From Prevotellaceae bacterium (GTDB taxonomy: Bacteria > Bacteroidota > Bacteroidia > Bacteroidales > Muribaculaceae): DNA of 64,000 nt. Numbering within the stretch: the stretch's first letter is position 1; the number at the start of each line of letters is the position of its first letter. The notes under the pieces are model-generated. The model did no database searches. It had not been told where the DNA came from and saw only the letters and a list, made by a program, of their open reading frames with translations. Shown here in pieces: positions 45,793 to 54,096 of the stretch. The position numbers and the translations under genes were made by a program. The stretch covers positions 62,001 through 126,000 of the forward strand of contig JAETNS010000005.1 of NCBI GenBank assembly GCA_021772015.1. Reading direction: 5' to 3'.

Positions 45793-46758
45793 TCAGTCGG
45801 AGATTGTCACCTGGTCACCGTTCATGACTCCCAAGTCGAGGATCTCCATGAATTTCTTGACTGCTGCCTGGGCTTTTACGGAATTGCCGGCCTCGTCGAG
45901 AGGAGGCGCGAACGCGGCGATTCCAAGCACGCCGGGCAACACTCCGAGGACTCCGCCCCCGACCCCGCTCTTTGCCGGTATGCCTGAGGTGTAAAGCCAG
46001 TCGCCTGAATGCTGGTAAAAGCCTACGGTCGCGATCAGGGTGGTGATCTTAGGCGCTATGGCGGGATCGAAGACCTGTTTTCCTGTCAGAGGATTACGCC
46101 CTTTCGCAGCTATGGTGGCGGCCATGACGGCGAGTTGGGCGGAGGTGATTCCGAGCGAGCATTGGCGAGTGTACAGGTCGAGGCTCATGTCGGGATCGTC
46201 ATATATGCGGTTGTAATTTTTCAACAGCCATGTTATGGCGCGGTTGTTGAAGTTTGTCGCGCTCTCGCTCTTGTAAAGCTCGTCGATGAGTTCGGGGGCG
46301 GATCCGCAGAGGTCGGTGATATTGTCGGTTATGGCCTTCCATTTCGCGTCGGAGTCACCTTTCGGGTCGATCATTGAGCAGGCCGAGATTGCCCCGGCGT
46401 TGACCAGAGGAGTCGACGGATGGTCATTCTCAAGCAGGATGGCGAAGATGGAGTTGAACGGCAGACCTGTAGCGTCCGCTCCGATCTGCTCGAGAACTCC
46501 CTGCGGGGTGTGCTGCCTCATGGCCAATATTGCCGTCGGCACTTTCGACACTGATTCTATCCCGAAGCGGTAAGTCGTGTCGCCGAGATTGACAGCGGTC
46601 CCGTCCGGAAGCATCACGCTTAACCCGAACAGCTTCGGATCGATGTTCGCCAGGAAAGGTATGTAATTGGCGTTCGCGCCGCCGGTCAGCTTCGAGGCGT
46701 AATCATATGCCTGCCGGGCCGCGTCCTGAATCTGTTTCTTGGTGATTGTCTTTTCCAT
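45793..46758 (-). CDS. glsA: Glutaminase A
   Basis: 321 aa from the ATG at 46758 (MEKTITKKQIQDAARQAY). A serine-dependent glutaminase, beta-lactamase-like fold: ESVSKVPT holds the nucleophile Ser and Lys; LVNAGAISAC and GIPAKSGVGGG are conserved motifs. Converts glutamine to glutamate and ammonia, raising internal pH and feeding GadB. Second gene of the module; a large hairpin lies between it and gadB. Confidence 0.95.
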   Translation of the reverse strand: MEKTITKKQIQDAARQAYDYASKLTGGANANYIPFLANIDPKLFGLSVMLPDGTAVNLGDTTYRFGIESVSKVPTAILAMRQHTPQGVLEQIGADATGLPFNSIFAILLENDHPSTPLVNAGAISACSMIDPKGDSDAKWKAITDNITDLCGSAPELIDELYKSESATNFNNRAITWLLKNYNRIYDDPDMSLDLYTRQCSLGITSAQLAVMAATIAAKGRNPLTGKQVFDPAIAPKITTLIATVGFYQHSGDWLYTSGIPAKSGVGGGVLGVLPGVLGIAAFAPPLDEAGNSVKAQAAVKKFMEILDLGVMNGDQVTISD

Positions 46759-46800
46759 ATCCACTTTCTGGAGAGTTTGTGTTACTGTTTTAGGATTCGG

Positions 46801-46846
46801 AAACGGCCGGAGACCAGCCATTGTTGGCTATGGTCGCCGGCCGTTT
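46801..46846 (-). terminator. Large hairpin between gadB and glsA
   Basis: A long stem: AAACGGCCGG (46801-46810) with CCGGCCGTTT (46837-46846), then GACCA/TGGTC and GCCA/TGGC with a small bulge, 4-nt loop. The minus strand has only TTT afterwards. It could be a partial terminator or a processing site that lowers glsA-gadC relative to gadB. Confidence 0.6.
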
Positions 46847-46868
46847 TCAATTCAAGGCAATAGTAGGT

Positions 46869-48305
46869 TTACTTACCTGTATGGTTGAATGTCTTTGACA
46901 CCAGTGGCACATTCTTCTCCATGGCGATACGGGTCGTGGTCGGGTATTCGAGGGCGTTGAGCTCGTTGACCGCGAAGCGGATGTCGTTGAGGAGCTGGTC
47001 GGCCATGTCGCGGCTGAATCCTTGCTTGCAGAGCACACGCATGACCACGATGTTCTCGATGTTTGCCGGCAGAGTGTAGGCAGGAACCATCCATCCCTTC
47101 TGGGCCAGTTTGTCCTGAAGGTCGAAGAGAGTCCATTTGGCTGTCTTCTGCACCTCGGGTTTCATCAGCCATACGAAGATGGGGTTGGGGACATCGGGCG
47201 AATAGGGCTGGAACTCCGGCATCGCGCTTACCTGCTGGTGTAGGTACTTGGCTACCGACAGGGAGTTGAACTGGATGTTCTTGTAGCCTTCGAATCCCAG
47301 ACGGATGTACTGGTAGTACTGGCCGAGGATCTGGGCTGCCGGACGGGAGAAGTTCAGGCCCACCTGGCTGATCTCCGCGCCAAGATAATTGACGCTGAAC
47401 GACATCACATCGGGAAGATACTTCTTGTCTTTCCAGATGACCCATCCCAGACCGGGATAGACGAGGCCGAACTTATGGCCTGAGGTCGAGATCGAAAGCA
47501 CCCATTTCAGACGGAAGTCCCATTTCGTCTCAGGGAAGAGGAACGGGAGGATGAAGCCGCCGGAGGCCGCGTCGACGTGGATAGGAATGTCATATCCGGT
47601 CTTGGCGTTGTATGCGTCCAGAGCCTTGTCAAGGGCCTCGACATCATCGTTAAGTCCGGTCCAGGTGACACCCTGGATCGGGACGATGCAGATCGTGTTC
47701 TCGTCGCAGAGTTTCAGAGCCTCGACCGGGTCGAGGGTTGTCTTCTCAAGCGATAGGGGGACAGTACGCATTTCGATCTGCCAGAGCTGGGCGAATTTCT
47801 CCCATACGACCTGGTAGCCGGTGGAGATCACGAAGTTAGGTTTGTCGAAAGGCTTGCCTTCCTTCTGACGGCGTTCGCGCCAGCGGAGCCACGCGGCGAT
47901 ACCGCCCAGCATACATGCCTCGGAGGAACCGATGGCCAGCGCGCCGGTCTTCCATTTGTTGGTCTCCGGGGTGTTCCACAGGTTGGCCAGGATGTTGATA
48001 CACTTTCCGTTCATGTAGGCGATACGGGGATATTCCGTCTCATCGATGTAGTTGATGTTGATCGCCTCATTCATAAGACGGGTGGCATACTCATCCATGT
48101 AGGTGGTCACGAAAGTCGCGAGGTTCAGCCTGGGCTGTGTCTGGGCGAAAGTTTCGTCCTTTACCATCTGGTAGGCGATTTCCGGTGTGGTCGGACCGGC
48201 GGGAATCTTGTCTACAGGAGCGGCCTGCAACATGGCGTCAGAGCCAAAGACATCTGTTTTAGCGTCCCCTTTGCGGAAGTTGGGGTCAATGTTAGGATCG
48301 AGCAT
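46869..48305 (-). CDS. gadB: Glutamate decarboxylase
   Basis: 478 aa, PLP enzyme that converts glutamate to GABA while using a proton. The PLP lysine is K278 in STSGHKFG, with HVDAASGG upstream. The C-terminus ends NHTGK, with His475 near the end, comparable to the C-terminal His that gates E. coli GadB by pH. First gene of the gadB-glsA-gadC operon, so acid-stress function is well supported. A 276-bp gap upstream separates it from the divergent AspT-type exchanger. Confidence 0.95.
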   Translation of the reverse strand: MLDPNIDPNFRKGDAKTDVFGSDAMLQAAPVDKIPAGPTTPEIAYQMVKDETFAQTQPRLNLATFVTTYMDEYATRLMNEAININYIDETEYPRIAYMNGKCINILANLWNTPETNKWKTGALAIGSSEACMLGGIAAWLRWRERRQKEGKPFDKPNFVISTGYQVVWEKFAQLWQIEMRTVPLSLEKTTLDPVEALKLCDENTICIVPIQGVTWTGLNDDVEALDKALDAYNAKTGYDIPIHVDAASGGFILPFLFPETKWDFRLKWVLSISTSGHKFGLVYPGLGWVIWKDKKYLPDVMSFSVNYLGAEISQVGLNFSRPAAQILGQYYQYIRLGFEGYKNIQFNSLSVAKYLHQQVSAMPEFQPYSPDVPNPIFVWLMKPEVQKTAKWTLFDLQDKLAQKGWMVPAYTLPANIENIVVMRVLCKQGFSRDMADQLLNDIRFAVNELNALEYPTTTRIAMEKNVPLVSKTFNHTGK

Positions 48306-48581
48306 TGCTTTTAGGTTTAAAAAGTTGTGGTTTTAAAGAATTTTGGTAGAAGTATGAGCTTATGGCTCTCGCTCCGTTACAGGATTCTAAACATCCGGGG
48401 ATAGGGTTAAGTTCGTGGCCGCTCAAAGATCGACCCGATTTTAACACTGAGACTTACTTCAGTCATGATATGGCAAACATTAGCGGTCCGGGATGTGTTA
48501 GTCATATGTGTTTTGGGCTGTCATCTGAACCGGGTGGCTGGCCTTTACCTCGTCGTTGTACAATTAAATTTTCATTCAGGG

Positions 48582-50282
48582 ATGAACTGGATAGTTGAAG
48601 TATTAAGGGACAACCCGTCGTTGGCGGTATTTCTGACCATCGGCATAGGATTTTTTGTGGGACAGCTGAAATACAAGTCGTTCTCACTGGGCACCGTCAC
48701 GTCGGTGCTGCTTGTCGGAGTGCTTGTCGGACAACTTGACATACCTATTCCGGGCCCGTTGAAAGATGTTTTCTTCCTGTTGTTCCTATTCGCGATAGGC
48801 TACAGTGTGGGCCCGCAGTTTTTCGCCGCATTGAAAGGAGACGGCCTGAAGCAGGTGCTTTTCGCCGTGGTGGTCTGTGTGCTGTGTCTGGTAGTGACAT
48901 GGGTGATAGCCCTGTGTATGGGTTACAACCCCGGAGAGGCGATCGGGCTGTTGTCGGGAGCGCAGACGATGTCTGCGGCCATCGGGGTCGGTACCGACAC
49001 CCTTGAGACAGTCTCGGCTTCAGCAGCCGACAAACAGGCCTGGATAAACATCATCCCGGTATGTTACGCCGTGACATATGTCTTCGGAACGATTGGCTCG
49101 GCTTATATTCTTGCCAATCTTGGCCCGTGGATGCTTGGTGGTATAAAGAAGGTCAAGGCAGAGACAGCGGAACTGGAGAAAAAGCTCAACCAGGGATCCG
49201 CCAATTCCGACCCCAATTATATCAGGGCGTTGCGTCCGGTAGCTTTCCGTGCATACAAGGTTTCTGCTGATTTTTTCTCCGCGCCCAAGACAATAGAGGA
49301 GATAGAGGACTATCTACATAAGCAGGGGAGGCGGCTGTTTGTCGAACGGGTAAGGAGCGGAGGCAAGATAACCGATCCGGTTCCCGGCATGGCGATCTCC
49401 ATCGGAGACGAGATCGTGCTCAGCGGCCGCCGTGAGTTCATAGTCGGTGACGAGAGCTGGATCGGCCCGGAAGTCAGCGATGCTGAAATACTTGATTTCC
49501 CCGCAGAGCAGTTGCAGGTGACGATCGCTTCCAAGGAAGCCGCAGGAAAGACTGTCGATCAGCTCCGGGGCATGAAATATATGTATGGAGTGGCGATAAA
49601 AGGTATCTCCCGCAGCGGCGTGGATATCCCGGTTCTTGCCCAGGTGAAGTTGCAACGCGGCGATATAATAACTATCGTGGGTCTGGCCCGCGAGGTCAAT
49701 GAGGCTGCCCCGCATCTGGGTTACGCTGACCGCAAGTCGACCAAGACCGACCTGATATTTGTCGGAATAGGCATCTTCCTGGGCGGTCTTCTTGGGGCGA
49801 TCGCGATACATGTCGGCGATGTGCCCATAAGCCTTAGCGTCAGCGGAGGCGCGCTGATCGCCGGTCTTTGTCTTGGATGGCTCAGAGCCAAGCATCCTAC
49901 CTTCGGGCGCATACCGCGTTCGTCGGTATGGCTGATGAATAACCTCGGACTGAACATGTTCATAGCCGTGATCGGCATAACTTCCGGACCTTCGTTTGTC
50001 AGCGGCCTCAAAGAAGTCGGATTTCTGCTCTTTCTGATGGGTGTGCTCGCGACCTCGCTGCCGCTGATCCTTGGTGTCATAATCGGGCACAAGTTCTTCA
50101 AGTTCCCGGCTGCGATCAACCTTGGGTGTTGCGCCGGAAGCCGTACTACAACCGCCTCTCTCGGAGCCATACAGGATTCGATAGGGAGCACCCTGCCGGC
50201 AATGGGTTACACGGTGACTTATGCTATCGGCAACATTCTGTTGATCCTCTGGGGTGTCGTGATCGTGTTGCTTGTCAGTTAG
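48582..50282 (+). CDS. AspT family aspartate:alanine-type exchanger
   Basis: 566 aa from the ATG at 48582 (MNWIVEVLRDNPSLAVFL); the frame is open to 48465 but the added residues do not fit. Two TM bundles (about 1-195 and 395-566) flank two TrkA-C/RCK-like domains (about 210-385, AYKVSADFFSAP...GDEIVLSGRREF; ...RGDIITIVG). The family exchanges aspartate and alanine. Next to the GAD module and divergent from it, a role in amino-acid decarboxylation or acid homeostasis is possible, but the substrate is unknown. Ends with TAG; its stop overlaps that of the convergent AddA-like gene. Confidence 0.88.
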   Translation: MNWIVEVLRDNPSLAVFLTIGIGFFVGQLKYKSFSLGTVTSVLLVGVLVGQLDIPIPGPLKDVFFLLFLFAIGYSVGPQFFAALKGDGLKQVLFAVVVCVLCLVVTWVIALCMGYNPGEAIGLLSGAQTMSAAIGVGTDTLETVSASAADKQAWINIIPVCYAVTYVFGTIGSAYILANLGPWMLGGIKKVKAETAELEKKLNQGSANSDPNYIRALRPVAFRAYKVSADFFSAPKTIEEIEDYLHKQGRRLFVERVRSGGKITDPVPGMAISIGDEIVLSGRREFIVGDESWIGPEVSDAEILDFPAEQLQVTIASKEAAGKTVDQLRGMKYMYGVAIKGISRSGVDIPVLAQVKLQRGDIITIVGLAREVNEAAPHLGYADRKSTKTDLIFVGIGIFLGGLLGAIAIHVGDVPISLSVSGGALIAGLCLGWLRAKHPTFGRIPRSSVWLMNNLGLNMFIAVIGITSGPSFVSGLKEVGFLLFLMGVLATSLPLILGVIIGHKFFKFPAAINLGCCAGSRTTTASLGAIQDSIGSTLPAMGYTVTYAIGNILLILWGVVIVLLVS

Positions 50283-53200
50283 TCTACTGATATTATTTCT
50301 CCCGTGAGGGGATGGAAGAGAAAACCGCGCAGGTCGGAGTAGCCGCATTGGTGTAGAAGTGCCATGTAGCCTCTGACCTGGTCGCGGTATTTTTTTCTCG
50401 GTTGGCCGAACTTGTAGTCTATCACGATCACCTCTCCTGTCGGCATGGTCACGACGCGGTCGGGCCTGCGTAAGCCGTCAGAGGCGGTCAGCGGGCGTTC
50501 AGTCATAAGGCTTTCATAATCCTCATACCAAGGTCTGACTCTCGGATCGGCCAGGGTCTCCGCCAGACGGTCAAGGTATGGCCTCCACTGGTGGTCGGGT
50601 ATGGCGCGTCGGTATGCGGCTCTCTCCACTGCCAGAGGAAGATCAGACAGATGGCGTACTTTCGACAGGGCTTCATGGAGGAAATTCCCCACATGTCGCT
50701 CGTTGTTGATGTCGAAGACCCCTTGTTGCTCCACATCGTCTGGCAACACCATGTCTGCGGGGCGCTCCACGCGGTATTCTTCCAATATTGCCTCATAGGG
50801 GATCTCCGCGTTGAATGAGGCGGGACGCGTCGGGTCACCGGCGTAGAACAGTGTCCGGTCATCCGGTGTCTCTGCCTCTTTCGATGTGTCAGCCTTGTCT
50901 GCCTGAGTCCTGGAGTCGGCAATCGTAGGGAGGCCGATGGTCAGCAAAGACTCTCCGTTGGCGCTCTCTGACAGATTCCCGGCAAGCGGCATCACCCATT
51001 GTTGCTCCTCTTCCGTCAGACTGAAGGAAGACAATCTCTCGGAATGCAGTGTCCGGCAGGCTTCAAGGAGGAGCGTCGCCAGAGAGTCACCTCTGCCGGA
51101 TGACGGATCCGCGTAGACGATCAGCTCACTGACCGCGCGTGTGAAGGCCACATAGGCTACGTTAAGCGCGTCGACAATCTGGGTCTGCGCATACTGTTGC
51201 GCCTGTTGCGTGAGCATCGGTATCTTCGTGTACGAGGATTTGTGTCTCAAAGGGATAAAGGGGGGGACATCTTCGGATTGTATGCCGGGGAATCCCTCTT
51301 GATCGAGGCGATACCACCCTTCGCCGTCATATTTGACGAGCTGGTTGGAACAGAAGGGGAGATGGACGCATCCGAATTCCAGCCCTTTGGACTGATGGAT
51401 TGTCATGACGTTTATCGCGTCCATCCCTTCCGGAGCCGGAAGTGTGGAGTGGCGGCCGCGTCCGTCCCACCATTTCAGGAAGCTCTCTATGTCGGCACCC
51501 CCTTGTTCCTCGAAGTCTGTCACGAGATCCTGAAATGCCGCCAGGAACGCCGCTTCCTCGCGTCGTGATTCCTCTGGGATATAATTCAGTATGATCCTTT
51601 CTGTGGTCGCGAACAGGCTCGGACAGTCTGTCTCTTCCGTTTTTGCGCTTTCGCTGTCGAGCCGCTGCTGTAGCGGATCAGGATTTGGCTCTCCCGGAAG
51701 AGGGGTGGTGGCGGCTATCGCTTTCATGAGCGCTTCCTCCGGGGTCAGTCTCCGTCTGAGGGGGACTCCCTGTTCATCAAGCAAAGCGGTGCCGTCAGGA
51801 GCCGTGTCCTCGGTCTGGTCGAAGACACATAGCTCGTAGCGGTGTATGAGGCGGTTGCGCAGAAAGGCAGGATTGGGAACCATTGCCGGCGCTCCCCCCT
51901 GCGGATTTGACTTCCCGGAGGTGTCAGCGATATATTGCGGGGTCGTTGCCAGCCTCAGCATGCCTATTACAAGCTGGACGGCGGGAGATGTGGATATTTC
52001 CAGCGCGTCAGACGACATGATGTCGATATGGCCGTGAGACCAGTTTTCCTGTCCCATAAGGTCGAGGAGATAGGAAATGACCGCCTGTCCCTGGGAATGG
52101 GTGCGGACCAGGATGGCTATGTCGCGCGGATGGTATCCTGATGAGAGCTGCCGGTCTATCTCCTGCCCCAGATGGCGCAATATGTCGGTCTGCTCCCAGG
52201 TGTCCCATCCGGCGACGGGACTCCCGTCAGGACCGATGTCTGTTGACGGGTCAGGAATGAATGCCTTTTCCGGGCCGAAGATCAGTTTGACATATCCGTG
52301 GAAATCAAGGTTGCGGGGGGCGACCTTTTGGATCAGTCCGGCGTATGTGGCCGTGGCCATAGGTGTCGCCATTCCGCGGTCGGTCAGCCGGGCGAGGCAT
52401 GCGAAGACCGAATTGTTGAATATTACGATCTCCCTTGAGCTTCGCCAATTGGTGTTCTGGTCAATGGTTGTGCCACCGACGCTTACCTTTCCTGCACCGA
52501 AACGTCCGATGACCGAGGTCTCCACACCGGATCCGAGCAGTTCAGGATTTGAATTGCGGAAACGGTAGATACATTGTTTTTCGTCACCGATAATGAGATT
52601 GTCCTGGTCTCGGGCCATACTTTCCATGACCAGAGGCTGCAGGTTGTCCCATTGCATCTCGGAGGTGTCCTGAAATTCGTCTATAAGGAAATGGTTTATC
52701 GTGTGGCCGATCCGTTCATAGACGAAGGGAGCTTCTACCTCGCAGATCACTTTCCGCAGCAATGCGTTGGTGTCACCCAACAGGAATGCTTCGTTCTCGC
52801 GGCAATACTCCTCGATATGGCGGCAAGCTTCGGAGAAAAGGCCCAGCAGGTAAATCTGACGGCGCAGGATGCCATATAACAGCTCATTCTCGAAATAATT
52901 CATTCCAAGGCGCAGCAATCTTATGAGCAGGTTGTCGACATCATCGCTCCATACCGCTCCTTTTGGTAGCCGGTTGTGGCGTTTCCCATCCGGCTCGATG
53001 GCTTTAGGTAGGGTCGAGCGTCCGCTCCCCCCCAACGGGGAGTAAGAGAAATCTCCTCTTGCCCAACGGTCGAGATAATCGTCGCGCAACCCTTTAGGGA
53101 GCCATTCGGCTTCCTCCAGTGACATGAATGCGGCTGCGGCCTCTGTCACCTCCGACTTTAGACGGGTGAGGGAAGAGGACATACCCCGGGCAAAGCGGCC

Positions 53201-53938
53201 TATCCGTTCGGGATCTGACAGGTAATCAAGGATTTCCCGGCTGTTTCTTTTGAAAGTCTCTCCGCGCAGGGACGAGATTGTAGCTGTCAAGGCCCGGTTT
53301 ATACGTGACGACCGCGCAAGCAGGTTGGCGTTTGTACCCTCCTCTATCAGTGAGTCCATGTAGCTTTTCAGCCAGCTTTTCAGGAGACGTGTCCTCTTGG
53401 CGCTTTGCTCGTCAACACCTTTCGGAGGGATGTTTATGGATCCGAGCATGGCTCCTATGGCGACCGCGACCGGATACCGGTCATCTATCTCAAGGTTGAA
53501 TGTCTCCGGCAGGTCAAGCTCGCGGGTGAAGATCCGCAATACGTTCTGGAAGAATGAATCGATTGTCGATACATTGAACCATGAGAAGTTGAACAGCATG
53601 TCGGCCAGTGCCATGCGGGCCGTTTGGGATATTTCAGCGGCGGGAACTCCGTAAATATGGCGCAGATAATCCATGTGGCCGCTTTGCGCCCCTTCATCCT
53701 CGGCCAGCAGTGAAAGCTCGCTGATGATGCGCACGGTCATCTCCTGTGTCGCCTTGTTGGTGAATGTGATCGCCAGGATGCGGCCGTGGGCTTTGGGTTT
53801 CAGGAACCCGTAGTCTCCGGCCTTGTATAGCCGGAAACGCCCGTTGCTGTCCCGCTGGCCGAGAAGCATGGTGATGTATTGGCGTGTCAGGGTGAATGTC
53901 TTTCCTGACCCCGCCGACGCTTTCTGTATCTGGAGCAC
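50279..53938 (-). CDS. AddA-like UvrD-family helicase-nuclease, GTG start
   Basis: 1219 aa starting at GTG (53938): the family starts MLxIxxASAGSGKTFTLT, and no in-frame ATG lies near. Walker A is ASAGSGKT with K13, motif II is DEFQDTSEMQW, and NWRSSREIV and MTIHQSKGLEFG are helicase motifs. The C-terminal PD-(D/E)xK nuclease shows VIVIDYKFG and a QVRGYMALL helix. It resects double-strand ends for recombination. The usual partner AddB is not next to it: neighbours are the exchanger and the amylase. Stop overlaps the exchanger gene by four bases. Confidence 0.93.
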   Translation of the reverse strand: MLQIQKASAGSGKTFTLTRQYITMLLGQRDSNGRFRLYKAGDYGFLKPKAHGRILAITFTNKATQEMTVRIISELSLLAEDEGAQSGHMDYLRHIYGVPAAEISQTARMALADMLFNFSWFNVSTIDSFFQNVLRIFTRELDLPETFNLEIDDRYPVAVAIGAMLGSINIPPKGVDEQSAKRTRLLKSWLKSYMDSLIEEGTNANLLARSSRINRALTATISSLRGETFKRNSREILDYLSDPERIGRFARGMSSSLTRLKSEVTEAAAAFMSLEEAEWLPKGLRDDYLDRWARGDFSYSPLGGSGRSTLPKAIEPDGKRHNRLPKGAVWSDDVDNLLIRLLRLGMNYFENELLYGILRRQIYLLGLFSEACRHIEEYCRENEAFLLGDTNALLRKVICEVEAPFVYERIGHTINHFLIDEFQDTSEMQWDNLQPLVMESMARDQDNLIIGDEKQCIYRFRNSNPELLGSGVETSVIGRFGAGKVSVGGTTIDQNTNWRSSREIVIFNNSVFACLARLTDRGMATPMATATYAGLIQKVAPRNLDFHGYVKLIFGPEKAFIPDPSTDIGPDGSPVAGWDTWEQTDILRHLGQEIDRQLSSGYHPRDIAILVRTHSQGQAVISYLLDLMGQENWSHGHIDIMSSDALEISTSPAVQLVIGMLRLATTPQYIADTSGKSNPQGGAPAMVPNPAFLRNRLIHRYELCVFDQTEDTAPDGTALLDEQGVPLRRRLTPEEALMKAIAATTPLPGEPNPDPLQQRLDSESAKTEETDCPSLFATTERIILNYIPEESRREEAAFLAAFQDLVTDFEEQGGADIESFLKWWDGRGRHSTLPAPEGMDAINVMTIHQSKGLEFGCVHLPFCSNQLVKYDGEGWYRLDQEGFPGIQSEDVPPFIPLRHKSSYTKIPMLTQQAQQYAQTQIVDALNVAYVAFTRAVSELIVYADPSSGRGDSLATLLLEACRTLHSERLSSFSLTEEEQQWVMPLAGNLSESANGESLLTIGLPTIADSRTQADKADTSKEAETPDDRTLFYAGDPTRPASFNAEIPYEAILEEYRVERPADMVLPDDVEQQGVFDINNERHVGNFLHEALSKVRHLSDLPLAVERAAYRRAIPDHQWRPYLDRLAETLADPRVRPWYEDYESLMTERPLTASDGLRRPDRVVTMPTGEVIVIDYKFGQPRKKYRDQVRGYMALLHQCGYSDLRGFLFHPLTGEIISVD

Positions 53939-54010
53939 TGCCGCTTGGTTTTTGTTGTTGGAAGCTATCTTGCTTCAATGCAAAGCTACGAAAAAAGATC
54001 GTCACAGGCA

Positions 54011-54050
54011 AACAACGACCCGTCCGGCGTTTGTCGGACGGGTCGTTGTT
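54011..54050 (-). terminator. Terminator hairpin after the GH13 gene
   Basis: Perfect 16-nt arms (54011-54026 and 54035-54050, core ACGACCCGTCCG), 8-nt loop. It ends the amylase transcript; on the minus strand a short GTTGTT tail follows instead of a run of U. Confidence 0.75.
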
Positions 54051-54096
54051 GTTGTAGGCTTGTCATGGTTCATGACCGACCTTTATTCGTTGCGGG

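Noticed and set aside
49314-50348. 344-codon minus-strand open frame
   Set aside because: Antisense to the AspT-type exchanger, very basic and low in recognisable motifs; the plus frame encodes a full transporter.
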